Assembly (NCBI GenBank): GCA_016719295.1
Contig: JADKAF010000001.1
Location: 3,782,001 to 3,846,000 of the forward strand
Direction of reading: 5' to 3'
From: Planctomycetota bacterium
GTDB taxonomy: Bacteria > Planctomycetota > UBA1135 > JADKAF01
Length of the DNA stretch: 64,000 nucleotides
The position numbers were made by a program, and so were the translations under genes. Under the pieces are notes generated by a model, which saw nothing but the letters and a program-made list of their open reading frames with translations, did no database searches and was not told where the DNA came from. This document shows positions 32,663 through 41,608 of this stretch, piece by piece; position 1 is the first letter of the stretch, and every line of letters begins with the position of its first letter.

Positions 32663-33193
32663 GTGAGCTCCGCCACCCCCAGTCCCGACTTCGCCGGCGA
32701 GCTCGAGCGCTGGCACGCGCGCTTCCGCGACACCGCGGAAGTGCTCGCGCGCCGGCTGCTCGGGAACGACGAGGAGGCGCGCGACGCGGTGCAGCAGGCG
32801 TTCCTGCAGGCGTGGCGCACGAGCTCGAAGCCGCGCGACTTGGAGAACCCGTGGGGCTGGTTCGCGCGCATCGTCGCGAACGCGTGCCGCGATCGGCTGC
32901 GCGCGCGGCGCGCACACGAGCTGGCCAGCGCCGGCGCGCAGGCTCACTCCCGCGCGGCGCTCGCGAGCGGTCCCGACGCCGCCCTCGACGAGAAGCTCCG
33001 CGCCGAACGCGTGGCCGCTGCGCTGGCGCGCTTGCCCGCGCCGCTGCGCGAGATCGTCGAGCTCAAGCACTACGCCGAGCTCAGCTTCGCCGAGGTCGCC
33101 TCGGCGCTCGGCGAGCCCGTTCCCACCGTGAAGTCCCGCATGGCCCGCGCGCTGGAGCTCCTGCGCGTCGCGCTGAAGGACCTCGAAGCATGA
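32663..33193 (+). CDS. RNA polymerase ECF-type sigma factor
   Basis: A protein of about 176 residues. Region 2 shows LGNDEEARDAVQQAFLQAWRTS and NPWGWFARIVANACRDRLRARR. Region 4 shows LPAPLREIVELKHYAELSFAEVASALGEPVPTVKSRMARALELL. The stop overlaps the ATG of the anti-sigma gene (ATGA at 33190-33193), so the pair is translationally coupled. The start is taken as GTG 32663 (SSATPSPDF); 32552 would add an arginine-rich tail. The anti-sigma partner probably holds it inactive until a signal arrives. Confidence 0.88.
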   Translation: MSSATPSPDFAGELERWHARFRDTAEVLARRLLGNDEEARDAVQQAFLQAWRTSSKPRDLENPWGWFARIVANACRDRLRARRAHELASAGAQAHSRAALASGPDAALDEKLRAERVAAALARLPAPLREIVELKHYAELSFAEVASALGEPVPTVKSRMARALELLRVALKDLEA

Positions 33194-33855
33194 ACCGCGA
33201 ACCCGATCCGACGCACGCCTTCGACGCGAGCGCTGCAAGCACCACCTGCGAGCGCGCCGCCATCCTCTCGGTGGAGCTGCTCTACGGCGAAGCCGAGGCT
33301 GGCGCACGCGCCGAGCTCGACGCGCACCTCGCGCGCTGCGCGCGTTGCGCCGCGGCGGAGAGCGCACGAGGCGCAGCGCACGCTGCCCTTGCGAATACCT
33401 CGGCAACCCTCGTGCTCGCCGCGACGGCGGCGCCCATGGCAACGCCGCTGCAGCGATCGCAGCCGTCGAGAACGGATCGGCTCCGCCGAGCGCGCCGCCG
33501 CGCGTGGCGCGCCGTCGCCGCGGCGCTGCTCGTGCTCGGCGTCGGAGGTGCCTTGCACGCGCTCGAGAGCGCGCGTCGCGCCGAGCTCGCCAGTGCACAA
33601 CGCCGCGAGCTCGCCGGCCTCGCCGAACGACTGGAGCGCGCTCTGCTGCAGCGCGACGAGCTCTGGCGCGAAGCGCTCCTCGTCGCGCAGCAGAGCAACG
33701 CGGCGCTCGTGCACGACGAGCTCCGCTCGCGCGACGGCGCGCAGCACGAAGCGCTGGCCCGCCTCCACTTGGAACAAGTCGTCGAGAACGCGCGCCTCCG
33801 CGCCGCGATCGCCGACCTCGCTGCCTTCGCGGGCTACGGCCGCGTTGGCGACTGA
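33190..33855 (+). CDS. Membrane anti-sigma factor with zinc-finger (ZAS-like) N-terminus
   Basis: A protein of 221 residues. The N-terminal domain carries the anti-sigma zinc motif H-x3-C-x2-C (LDAHLARCARCA, about residues 43-54) and an upstream Cys near residue 20. One transmembrane helix (VAAALLVLGVGGALHAL, about 107-124) follows, then a coiled-coil outside region (LERALLQRDELWREALLV). Such a protein binds the cognate sigma factor at the membrane. The ATG at 33190 overlaps the sigma gene stop by four bases. The secreted protein 47 bases downstream is the likely third member. Confidence 0.85.
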   Translation: MNREPDPTHAFDASAASTTCERAAILSVELLYGEAEAGARAELDAHLARCARCAAAESARGAAHAALANTSATLVLAATAAPMATPLQRSQPSRTDRLRRARRRAWRAVAAALLVLGVGGALHALESARRAELASAQRRELAGLAERLERALLQRDELWREALLVAQQSNAALVHDELRSRDGAQHEALARLHLEQVVENARLRAAIADLAAFAGYGRVGD

Positions 33856-33901
33856 CGCTCACCTCTACGCACCCATGGAAGCCACGACCCAGGAGATCAC
33901 C

Positions 33902-34867
33902 ATGAGCCCTCGTTCTCTCTCGGCACTCCGCACCACGCGCGGCGTCCTCGCCGGCGCGCTCGCGTTCTCGCTCGTTCTTCCTCTCGCGGCCCAAGAGCCG
34001 ACGCCGGCGCCGACGCGCATCGAGAAGCTCGCGACGCAGACGCGTATCCTCGCGCGTCTCCTCGAGCGCGAGCTCGGACCAGCGCCCGAGGTCGATGCAT
34101 GGGGCACCCTCTATACCTCGCTCTTGCACGCCCCGCGTCAGGGCGCCCCCAACGCCCTCGCAGCTCGCGAGACGAAGGATGATCCGCCGACGAGCGACGC
34201 GGGACGCGTCGTCGGCGAAGAGCCGCCGACCGCCGAGCCAGATCGCGCGCTCGCCTATGGCGACTACCGCCAAGCGTGGCTCAGCACCCTGGCTGGTCGC
34301 GAGAGCTCGCGCAAGGTGAAGGCGATGCGATCGGCTGCGATCCCGGGCAGTGGCGCATTCCTCTGGATCGAGATCGATCTGCCCGCGAGCACGCGCGTAC
34401 GCATTGCCGCGGAAGACCCCGCCGATTCCGCGAAGAGCGCGTGGGAGGAAGCCCGCCGCGATCTCGAAGGGGATGCCGCGCCGACCTTGGCAGCCCCCGT
34501 CTCCCCAAGCGAGATCCAGATCGTCGCCGATCCCAAGAGCGAAGCCGCCGTCGTCGAGACCATCGAGAAGGCCGTCGTCGCTCATGCCGCGCGGCTCGAG
34601 GCGCTCGAGACCGGCGAGTCGATCACGATCGTGCTCACGCTGCGAACCCCGACCGCCCTCGATCAGTTGCTCGCGGATCGCACGCAGCGCTCGACCGTAG
34701 AGATGTTCCTTCGAACCAGGACGCAGGGCGGTGCTCCCGGCACCGCGGCCGGCGGAAACGCGCCGCGCGTCGCCGAGGTCGTGCGCGTGCTCCGCTGCCC
34801 GCGCGTCGCACCGGGCGCGAGCGCGCCGAAGCAGCTGGAGACGGTGACGCGCTATACGCAGCGCTGA
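33902..34867 (+). CDS. Exported protein of unknown function, third gene of the sigma/anti-sigma operon
   Basis: A protein of 321 residues with a signal peptide (about 1-31, ending PLAAQ). No family was recognised. Visible parts are an N-terminal helix (RIEKLATQTRILARLLERELG), a Pro/Asp/Glu-rich linker, and an alpha/beta region with AFLWIEIDLPA and SITIVLTLRTPTALDQLL, ending near VVRVLRCPRV. A strong AGGAG ribosome site before ATG 33902 decides the start over the ATG at 33875. It may be a periplasmic partner or target of the sigma/anti-sigma pair. A 15-bp hairpin follows 95 bases after its stop. Confidence 0.7.
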   Translation: MSPRSLSALRTTRGVLAGALAFSLVLPLAAQEPTPAPTRIEKLATQTRILARLLERELGPAPEVDAWGTLYTSLLHAPRQGAPNALAARETKDDPPTSDAGRVVGEEPPTAEPDRALAYGDYRQAWLSTLAGRESSRKVKAMRSAAIPGSGAFLWIEIDLPASTRVRIAAEDPADSAKSAWEEARRDLEGDAAPTLAAPVSPSEIQIVADPKSEAAVVETIEKAVVAHAARLEALETGESITIVLTLRTPTALDQLLADRTQRSTVEMFLRTRTQGGAPGTAAGGNAPRVAEVVRVLRCPRVAPGASAPKQLETVTRYTQR

Positions 34868-34961
34868 GCGCCCGCCCTGATCGCGATCGCGCCCCCGCGT
34901 CGAGGGTGGGAAAGCGGAAATCGCGACGCTTCCTCCGACGACTTCCCCTGGAAAGGGAGAG

Positions 34962-35005
34962 GCCTCCGCTCGCGCCACGGCACCGGCCGCGGCGCGAGCG
35001 GAGGC
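34962..35005 (+). terminator. Strong 15-bp hairpin downstream of the sigma/anti-sigma operon
   Basis: Arm GCCTCCGCTCGCGCC (34962-34976) is perfectly complementary to 34991-35005 across a 14-base loop. It lies 95 bases after the stop of the exported protein. No T-tract follows, as is common in GC-rich genomes, so termination is inferred from hairpin strength and position. Confidence 0.65.
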
Positions 35006-35174
35006 ACCGTCCCTACTCCTCGGCACCGGAGGAATCGATGCCCGCCGTTCCCCGTCCCTCGGGGCGCTCCTCGTGAGCGCGCTCGCGCTCACGATCGGGA
35101 ACGACGGAGCGAAATCGCCCGCGCTTACCCGAGCTCGGCGATCGATCGAGCTCGGGCGGCAACTTCTCCGCCAG

Positions 35175-35468
35175 CTAGGCTTGCGACGGCGCGATGTCAG
35201 AGCGGGTTCCAGGGGCGATCCTCTTCGATGCGATGGGCGGTGAGGTCCCGCCGCATGCAAGCGCGATGTCGACGAAGGCGATACCGCGGCGCGCGAGCAG
35301 CCCGCGGAGCCGCGCGTCGGCGCGCAGGTCGTCGGGGTTGGGGTGGAACACCGCGAAGCGCCGCAGCGCGGGAGCCCCGTGCACCAGCAGCATCCCCAGC
35401 GGCCCCAGCGTCGCGCTCATCCATTGCTCGACAGCGACTCCGTCCGGGCGCACGAGCGCGACGAGCAC
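35175..35468 (-). pseudogene. Possible gene remnant (hypothetical 97-residue frame)
   Basis: The minus-strand frame gives a natural-looking sequence between about 35230 and 35520, with GC-rich third positions and segments such as WMSATLGPLGMLLVHGAP, RRFAVFHPNPDDL and LLARRGIAFVDIALACG. The latter resembles the end of an SGNH-type hydrolase core, though this is only an impression. Upstream the frame continues without an ATG or GTG to a TGA at 35640-35642 and loses coding character; downstream the last 20 residues look random. A truncated or decayed gene is the best reading. The nominal start is GTG 35468. Confidence 0.35.
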
Positions 35469-35774
35469 GCAGGAGACGTTGGGCCGAGGCGCCCAGGCGC
35501 AGACGAAGGCGAGCGCGCTGGAGGCGGGGCGATCGGTGGGCGCGGTCCTTCGCGTTCCGTCCCCCGAGATCGGACGCGCATCGACTGCGCTCTTCGAGGA
35601 CTCCGCAGCGCGGCGCGGTCCCGCGCTCCCGTCGAGGTATCAGGCCCTGCCCTGGCCGGCGCTCGCCCCTCGACGCTGGCGGCCCTTCGCGGATACGGTC
35701 TCTCGCTGCCTCCCCCTCTGCCAACGCCGCCGCGCGTGCATCGCACCAGCGGCGCCTCTGCCAAGGTGGAACCC

Positions 35775-37043
35775 ATGCGCAACGCGCGTTCCTTTCCCTG
35801 CCTATCCGTCGCGGCCTCTCTCGCCGGCGTCGCCGCGCTCGCTCAGGAGAGCGAGCACTTCCATCCGCCCGTCCGCCTAGAGGCCGATGGCAAGCCGATC
35901 GATATCGGCGCGCTCTCGGAGTACGCGCACGCGGGCCCGGCCCACGCGGACGTCGACGGCGATGGGGATCGCGATCTCCTCGTAGGCGACTTCCCAGGCT
36001 CCTTCTGGCTCTTCGAGAACGCGGGCGACGATCGCGCGCCGCGCTTCCTCTCGCGCGGCCCGCTTCAAGCCGGAGGCCAGAGCGCGAGCACGCCCGTCTA
36101 CTGATGCATCGCCTCCAGTCCACAGTTCGTGGACTACGACGCCGACGGCATCCTCGACATGGTGAGCGGATCGTACGATCCGGGGGATCTCTACCTCTTC
36201 CGCGGCTTGGGCAAGGGCCTCTACGCGAAGAGAGCGACCCTGTTCGATGAAGCCCACGTTCCGCTCGTGCATCACCCGCAGGAGCTCGCGAAGTACCTCT
36301 CGCTCGAGGATGCTTCAACGGTCAGCGAGGATGACGCGATCCGCCTGCGCGTCGCGTCCTTCGGCTCGTGGCCCGCGTTCGTCGACTGGGACGCGGACGG
36401 CGATCTCGATGTGCTGATCGGTGCCTTCGACGGTACGCTCTGGCGGCGCGAGAACATCGGCACGCGGAAGGTGCCGCGCTACGCGAAGGAGTCGCTGCGC
36501 GTGGACCTCGGCAGCGAGCCGCTGCGCGTGCGTTGCCACGCTTGCCCGGCGATCGCCGACTGGGACGGCGACGGGCGATGGGATCTGCTGCTCGGCTCCG
36601 GCGACGGCAGCGTCGTCCTGCATCGCAACGAAGGCGAGGCGAAGGCGCCGCGCTTCGGAGCGGCGAGCCCGCTCGTTGCGGCGAAGTCGAGCTCGAAGTT
36701 CGCGAGCTACCATCTCGCTCCGGGCGAAGCAGCGCCGATGGGCGCCCGCGCGCAGATCGCGGTGACCGATTTCGATCGCGACGGGAAGCTCGATCTCCTC
36801 GTCGGCGATCACTCGTATCAGCGGCGCTTGCGGAAGGGCAGCGCGGAGGAACTCGCGACGGCCGCGGCGCTCGCCGGCAAGCAAGGAGCGCTACAGGAGC
36901 GCTATCGCGAGATGGAGGCCGACGATCCGTCGCACCAGGCTCTGAAGGCAGAGCTCGACGCGATCAAGGCCGAGCTCGAGAAGTGCCTGGAGCCCGGCGG
37001 AGCGACAGGCGCGAGCTACGTCTGGCTTCTGCGTCGTCGCTGA
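35775..37043 (+). CDS. Candidate selenoprotein: exported FG-GAP/VCBS-like protein with in-frame TGA
   Basis: A protein of 422 residues if the TGA at 36102-36104 is read as selenocysteine (residue 110). The signal peptide (about 1-24, ending ALAQ) is followed by FG-GAP/VCBS-like calcium repeats on both sides of the TGA: HADVDGDGDRDLLVGDFPG before it, then FVDYDADGILDMVSGSY, FVDWDADGDLDVLIGAFDG, IADWDGDGRWDLLLGSGDG and VTDFDRDGKLDLLVGDH after it. The TGA is in STPVY-(TGA)-CIASSPQ, giving a Sec-Cys pair. The frame needs no indel, and a SECIS-like hairpin starts 12 bases downstream. GGTGG precedes ATG 35775 at normal spacing. It probably forms an extracellular propeller with a redox-active pair. 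A nonsense mutation in a Cys-Cys relative is the alternative. Confidence 0.75.
36117..36135 (+). promoter_or_regulatory. Putative bacterial SECIS stem-loop of the FG-GAP selenoprotein
   Basis: Arms AGUCCAC (36117-36123) and GUGGACU (36129-36135) pair perfectly over 7 bp with loop AGUUC. The stem begins at the 13th base after the TGA and the loop at the 20th. Distance and stem length agree with the elements at 1553-1570 and 2108-2127. The loop differs (GU kept, GGUC not), so this is the weakest of the three. Confidence 0.6.
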
Positions 37044-37047
37044 GCCT

Positions 37048-37075
37048 CTCGCGCGCGCTCTCGAGCGCGCGCGAG
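37048..37075. terminator. 12-bp perfect hairpin after selenoprotein 3
   Basis: CTCGCGCGCGCT (37048-37059) pairs with 37064-37075 across the four-base loop CTCG, starting five bases after the stop codon at 37043. It sits in an 82-base convergent gap and is followed by CTTGG. Probable transcription terminator. Confidence 0.75.
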
Positions 37076-37088
37076 CTTGGACGCCCAC

Positions 37089-37117
37089 GGAGCCGCACGC
37101 AGCGCGCGAGCGGCTCC
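37089..37117. terminator. 8-bp hairpin before the end of the convergent gene
   Basis: GGAGCCGC (37089-37096) is complementary to GCGGCTCC (37110-37117), with a 13-base loop. It lies just downstream of the minus-strand gene ending at 37126 and probably terminates it. Confidence 0.55.
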
Positions 37118-37125
37118 GCGGGAGC

Positions 37126-38355
37126 TCAGAAGATCTCCCACGACATCAGGTTCGAGAGCGCGCCTCGACCGGTCGTGAGGTTGATATCGAGCGCCTGCGC
37201 GTAGAAGCGCTGACCCGCCTGGAACGCGGGCCGCGCGTTGAGCGCGGTGAGGTCGAGCACGAAGTAGCTGAAGCCGCCGTTGAAGGTGCGCGTGAGACCG
37301 AAGAGGTCCGAAGCGGAGGCGGTGAAGAGCGTGCCCGTGGGATCGAGCGCCAGCGTCCCGATCCCCGCGAGCTCGAGCTGGGTACCGAAGGCAGCCACCG
37401 CAGTGCGCTCGGAGAGGAAGATGCGGCAGATGCCCGAGGGCACCGAGCTCCCGTGGCTCACGTCGAAGACCGGAGAATCGCGACGCGGCGGGTTCGTGGC
37501 GTTCAGATTGCGTGGATCGGGGAAGCGGCCGGCGAAGCCGAAGTTGTCGGAGCCGAGGTTCGTGTTCAGGCTCCAGCTGTTGGTGGTGTCGCGGCTGCCG
37601 ATCTTCGCCACGAGGCCGTTCACGTCGATCTCGTCACCCGTGCAGTAGACCGGCGAGAGGCGCGTCGCGGCGCCGCCGCCGCTGCCTTGCACGAAGTCCA
37701 TGCGCTGGAGGTTCCTCGGCCAGCCGGAGCTCGCGGCGTTGAACGCCGTCAGCATGCGCGGGCTCGGCTGCTCGGGATTCAGGCCTTGAGTCACGCCGGC
37801 GACGGAGGCGACGCCCGCGAGACCGTCGCTGTTCGGCCAGCCCGCATCGCCTTCGCGCAGGAACGCGGTGAAGAGGTCGGTCGTGAACGGACCGATGGCC
37901 ACGGGCGCATTGCTCGTGCCGGTGAAGGTGAGCTCCCACTGAGCGGCGCCGTTTCCCTGCCCCGTCGGGCAGCCCGGACCGTTGATCAGCGCCGTGAGGA
38001 AGACCGGGTTCGCCTCGCGCGGCAGACCCGTGCGCTGCCCACCCGCGTCCAACGCCTCGCCGAAGATCAAGAACTGCATCGGCTCGCGGGTCGCGCAGTT
38101 CTGGTCCTGGACCGTGATGCGCAGCCGCGTGATCTCGCGGAGGCCGCCCAGATAGTGATCCAGCATCCAGCGATCGCAGACATAGCCGGTCTCCGTTGCG
38201 CTGACGTTCCCTGGATCGAGGAACTCGGTGACCCCATCGTGATGATCGAGCGGATTGAGCTGGGCCTGCGCCAAGGGCGCACAGCCAAGGCCGAGAGCGA
38301 GCGTCGCGAAGAGCGCGCGGTGGGAGCGCGCGCCGGAGACCTGACGAGGGGACAT
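37126..38355 (-). CDS. Exported protein of unknown function
   Basis: A protein of 409 residues with a signal peptide (about 1-32, ending LAQAQ). No family was recognised. The mature protein is beta-rich with few charges, has scattered Cys (YVCDRW, QNCATRE, GPGCPTGQG, VYCTGDE, GICRIF), and ends in FYAQALDINLTTGRGALSNLMSWEIF. This end is comparable in style to the final domain of other secreted proteins in the window, often written as a PEP-CTERM-less extracellular module. Start ATG 38355. Monocistronic: convergent with selenoprotein 3, and about 175 bases from the next minus-strand gene. Confidence 0.7.
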   Translation of the reverse strand: MSPRQVSGARSHRALFATLALGLGCAPLAQAQLNPLDHHDGVTEFLDPGNVSATETGYVCDRWMLDHYLGGLREITRLRITVQDQNCATREPMQFLIFGEALDAGGQRTGLPREANPVFLTALINGPGCPTGQGNGAAQWELTFTGTSNAPVAIGPFTTDLFTAFLREGDAGWPNSDGLAGVASVAGVTQGLNPEQPSPRMLTAFNAASSGWPRNLQRMDFVQGSGGGAATRLSPVYCTGDEIDVNGLVAKIGSRDTTNSWSLNTNLGSDNFGFAGRFPDPRNLNATNPPRRDSPVFDVSHGSSVPSGICRIFLSERTAVAAFGTQLELAGIGTLALDPTGTLFTASASDLFGLTRTFNGGFSYFVLDLTALNARPAFQAGQRFYAQALDINLTTGRGALSNLMSWEIF

Positions 38356-38530
38356 GACCCTTCTCCGTGGCGGAAGGCCGGGAACCGGTGCGTGGGACGG
38401 ATCCTCCCTTAGCGCGCGGAGCCCCGAGGTTGCGGGAGGTCTCCGGATTCTGAGCCGGGGCCTCCGAGCCGGAAAGGCAGCCAGGGGATTTCCCTCGCGC
38501 CCGCGTGCTCGGTTGCGATCTGCTTCGCGC

Positions 38531-41104
38531 TCAGGGGCGGCGAAGCTGCGCGCGATGGACCTTCGCGCTCGCGGGGAGCTCGATGGTGCCCCAGTCCTCG
38601 CTGCGCCGCGACGCACCCTCGCCCACCGAGCCGGAGATGCGGATCGGACCGACGGGGGCGGGATCGATGACGACGACGCCGCGCTCATCGGCCTTCGCGC
38701 TGCCGTTGCCGCGCGCGTGACTCCACCAGATCTCCGCCGTCGCCAGCGCCGTCGCACCATCGCGATCGAGCAGCTCCAGCTCCAGCCGACGCCGGACGAA
38801 GCGCAGATCGGCGGCGCGCTCTTCGCCGGGCGCGAGCTCGAGCTCCTCCTCGGCGAAGATCGCGACCTCCGTTCCCGAGCTTTCCGACGCGAGCACGAGC
38901 TGCGCGATCAGCTTGCCCGGCAGCAGCTCGCGCGCCACGTAGCTGCCGTCCGCCGCGGGCGTGAACGCGCCGTGCCGGGCACTCGAGCTCGACAGCGCGA
39001 GCACCGCGTGCGACGGCGGCTCGCCATCGAGGAGCAATCGGCCGCGCAGATGCGCCGGCGCGAAGCGCGTCGCGTCGATCGCGAGCTCGCTCGTCTCGCC
39101 CGCGGTGGCCGTGACCTCGGGGATCTCCAAAGGCAGGCGGCTCGCGCTGCCGCTCCCGTTCCCGTTCGGCTTCTGGTACATCCACCGATAGCGGAGCTCG
39201 AAGCGATAGACGCCGGGCACGAGACCGCGCAGCGCGAAGCTCCCATCGGCCGCGAGCTCGGCCTCGCCCCGCGAGGGCCAGGGCTCACCGGGATTGGGGC
39301 TGCGAACCCACTGCAGCTCGAGCTGCTCCGAGCGCAAGCCGGAGAGCGCGACGCGGCCAGCGATCGCCGCACCGCTCGCGAGCGCAATACGCAGCTCGCC
39401 GCCTCCCGCGGGGAAGTGCGCGGGGAAACGCAGCAACGGCTGGTGCTCCGCGGCGAGCACGCGCACGGCGAGCTCGCGCTCGCCGCTCGGCACGTACAGC
39501 TTCGCGAGCCCCGCAGCATCGGTGTCGGCGCGGCTCAGCAGCTCGGCGGGGCGAAACTGCGGCTCGTCCTCGACCATGAGCTGGGGACCATCGAAGCGCC
39601 GATTCCAGAGCGAAGAATCGAGCTGCACGGCTTTGTGCCCTTTCTCGATGACATCGACGCGAGCACCGCTCACGGGTCGGTCGCTCGCATCGACGACGCG
39701 CACGAGCTGCTCGGACAGGCGCTCCAGCTCGACGCGCACGGGGTGGATCGGCGCGTCACCGACCTCGAAGCAGAGCTTCGGGCTGGGCGCGAACCAAGGA
39801 TCCATCGGCATCACGATCACGGCATACGCGCCACGCGGCACGCCTTCGATGCGCACGCGTCCGCCCTCGTGCGTGCCCCGCAGTCGCCACTCGCTCTGGT
39901 TCAGCGAGGTCGAGCTCGCACGCCCGTGCTGCACGGCGTAGCGCGTGATCGGTTCCCCGCTCCCGCGTTCGAGGACGAGGAGCTCCACCTGCGGTGCACG
40001 CGTCAGCACGATGCGGATCCCCGACGTGCCCCAGGCGTACTCGGTCGGATCGGGCGGATCGGGTCGCAAGCAGCGCTTCGCGTCGTCGATGACGAGGCGC
40101 ACCGGCGCGGGATCGCGCTCACTGGTCACGATCCGGAAGCTGCCGTCCTTCCGCGTGCGGGTCCCCGGACGCGAGCCATTGCGGAAGTCCCCCGCGTTGA
40201 TGTCGACCCTCTCGACCGGCGCGCCGAGGTCATCGACGACGATGCCGCTCAAGGCCTTCATCGGGCGCATGGTCACGACGAGCTCCGGCGTGCCCACTTG
40301 CTCGATCACGGTGACGCGATCGGGCGCGACGAGGGTCATCTCCTCTCCCGAGGCCGCGAGCGGCCACGTGCCCGCGGGGATGGCGGACTCGATGCGGAAC
40401 TCGCCGCGCTCGTCGCTCACCCCATGGCTGCCATCGCTGGCCGCCATGTTCGTGGCGAGCGGCAGCGGCAGGTTCCTCAAGACCACCGCGATCCCCTTCA
40501 CGGGCTCTCCGCCCTCGTCGACGACGCGCCCGCGCAGCTCGTAGCCCCGCGCGAGCTCGATGTCGCCGAGATCGACCACCTGCCCTTTCTCGATGCGCCC
40601 CCAGCGCGCCGTGCGCTTCACGCGCCCGCTCGCCTCGACCTCGAAGCCGAATTGATAGCCCGAGGGCGGATCGAACGCGATCTCGAAGCGCCCTTCGGCA
40701 TCGCTGACCACGGGCTCCGGGTCCTTCCAGGACACCTTGCCCTGTAGCGCCTCCCGCCGCTCGTTCGCCCCGGAGCCGTCGAGCTTCGCGACGGCGCCGG
40801 CGATGGGTGAACGCTCCTCGGCGCTCACGCAGCGGCCGCGCAGGCGCGTGAGCGCCGGCGCTTCCGCGACCGGCGCGGCCGCAGGCTCCGGCGCCGCCTC
40901 CGCGACTTCGGCCTGACGCGCGACCTCGCTCCCTGCTTCTGCCGGTGCGACGAGCGGGTCGGCTTCCGCGCTCTCGGCAGCGAGCGCGGGCAGCTCGCGT
41001 TCCGCCGGCGCCGGCTGGCGCTGGAGCATCCAGATACAGAAGGCCCCGAGCAGCGCGAGCGTCGCCGCGACGAGAGCGATCCTCGAGCGAGTGCTCGCCG
41101 CCAT
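38531..41104 (-). CDS. Membrane-anchored protein with carboxypeptidase-regulatory-like repeats
   Basis: A protein of 857 residues. A signal-anchor helix (IALVAATLALLGAFCIWML, about 9-27) precedes an Ala/Glu/Pro-rich linker to about residue 85. After it come at least five prealbumin-like/carboxypeptidase-regulatory (CarboxypepD_reg) repeats, seen as LRGRCVSAEERSPIAGA, LRGRVVDEGGEPVKGIAV, LSGIVVDDLGAPVERVDI, VRVVDASDRPVSGARV and IAGRVALSG, each with a following GRFEI/GSFAL strand. Such domains bind or present at the cell surface and have no catalytic residues. It resembles the ectodomains at 52447-56220 and 56328-59540. Start ATG 41104. Confidence 0.85.
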   Translation of the reverse strand: MAASTRSRIALVAATLALLGAFCIWMLQRQPAPAERELPALAAESAEADPLVAPAEAGSEVARQAEVAEAAPEPAAAPVAEAPALTRLRGRCVSAEERSPIAGAVAKLDGSGANERREALQGKVSWKDPEPVVSDAEGRFEIAFDPPSGYQFGFEVEASGRVKRTARWGRIEKGQVVDLGDIELARGYELRGRVVDEGGEPVKGIAVVLRNLPLPLATNMAASDGSHGVSDERGEFRIESAIPAGTWPLAASGEEMTLVAPDRVTVIEQVGTPELVVTMRPMKALSGIVVDDLGAPVERVDINAGDFRNGSRPGTRTRKDGSFRIVTSERDPAPVRLVIDDAKRCLRPDPPDPTEYAWGTSGIRIVLTRAPQVELLVLERGSGEPITRYAVQHGRASSTSLNQSEWRLRGTHEGGRVRIEGVPRGAYAVIVMPMDPWFAPSPKLCFEVGDAPIHPVRVELERLSEQLVRVVDASDRPVSGARVDVIEKGHKAVQLDSSLWNRRFDGPQLMVEDEPQFRPAELLSRADTDAAGLAKLYVPSGERELAVRVLAAEHQPLLRFPAHFPAGGGELRIALASGAAIAGRVALSGLRSEQLELQWVRSPNPGEPWPSRGEAELAADGSFALRGLVPGVYRFELRYRWMYQKPNGNGSGSASRLPLEIPEVTATAGETSELAIDATRFAPAHLRGRLLLDGEPPSHAVLALSSSSARHGAFTPAADGSYVARELLPGKLIAQLVLASESSGTEVAIFAEEELELAPGEERAADLRFVRRRLELELLDRDGATALATAEIWWSHARGNGSAKADERGVVVIDPAPVGPIRISGSVGEGASRRSEDWGTIELPASAKVHRAQLRRP

Positions 41105-41173
41105 GATCCCGTTCCTCTCGTGAAGAGACCTTGCTCGCCGACGATAGTCGCCGCCGGCCGATTCGGCGAGGGC

Positions 41174-41608
41174 TCAAGTCGGGCGGCGAACGTCGGCGGC
41201 GCGCTGCGCCACCGCGGAACAGAAGAGCTCGAGATCGTTGAGATGCCGCGAGGCGACTTCGTAGAGGCGCTCGACATCGAGCGTCCCATAGCGATGTGCG
41301 ATCAGGTTGCGCAATCCCATGGCCGAGGCGAGGCGCTGCGCGAGCTCCGGAGAAAGCACTCCGAGCTCACCCAAGCGCTCGAAGGCGCCGCGATAGCCCA
41401 CCGGCATGCGACGGGCATCGTCGGCGAGCCAGTGCGTCGCGACGGAGAGACACTCCTGCAGAGCGACGAAGAGATTCAGCACCACGACTTCGCGGCGCGT
41501 TCGATCCGCGCGGAGCTCCTCGACCGTGGCCGGCAGAACTTCGCGAATCCGGGCGACTCCATCGCGGATGTCCGCGAGGGCCTTGGCGAGGTACGCGCTA
41601 TCGACCAC
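41174..41608 (-). CDS. hepT: HepT-like HEPN toxin of a HepT/MntA module
   Basis: A protein of 144 residues, all-helical, with the HEPN ribonuclease motif R-x4-H in GLRNLIAHRYG near residue 100 and the usual DUF86 N-terminus (YLAKALADIRDGVARI). The toxin's active site would cut RNA unless its MntA partner adenylylates it. The start is GTG 41608, which overlaps the end of the MntA gene by 11 bases, the normal order being antitoxin then toxin. Confidence 0.88.
   Translation of the reverse strand: MVDSAYLAKALADIRDGVARIREVLPATVEELRADRTRREVVVLNLFVALQECLSVATHWLADDARRMPVGYRGAFERLGELGVLSPELAQRLASAMGLRNLIAHRYGTLDVERLYEVASRHLNDLELFCSAVAQRAADVRRPT

Larger units (their letters stand above)
34868..35774. 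other. 907-base gap between the ECF operon and selenoprotein 3
   Basis: It holds the 15-bp hairpin at 34962-35005, a small palindrome (GTGAGCGCGCTCGCGCTCAC near 35073-35092), a coding-like minus-strand stretch ending at 35175 that is probably a gene remnant, and the upstream region of the gene starting at 35775. Open frames on the plus strand are arginine/serine-rich and not convincing. No RNA gene was recognised. Confidence 0.6.

Noticed and set aside
35640..35642. A fourth possible Sec codon: in-frame TGA on the minus strand upstream of the remnant, followed at 14 bases by a 5-bp GC-only stem with loop GGAC.
   Set aside because: The frame before this TGA is not coding-like, there is no gene start, and such GC-only hairpins are expected by chance in this composition.
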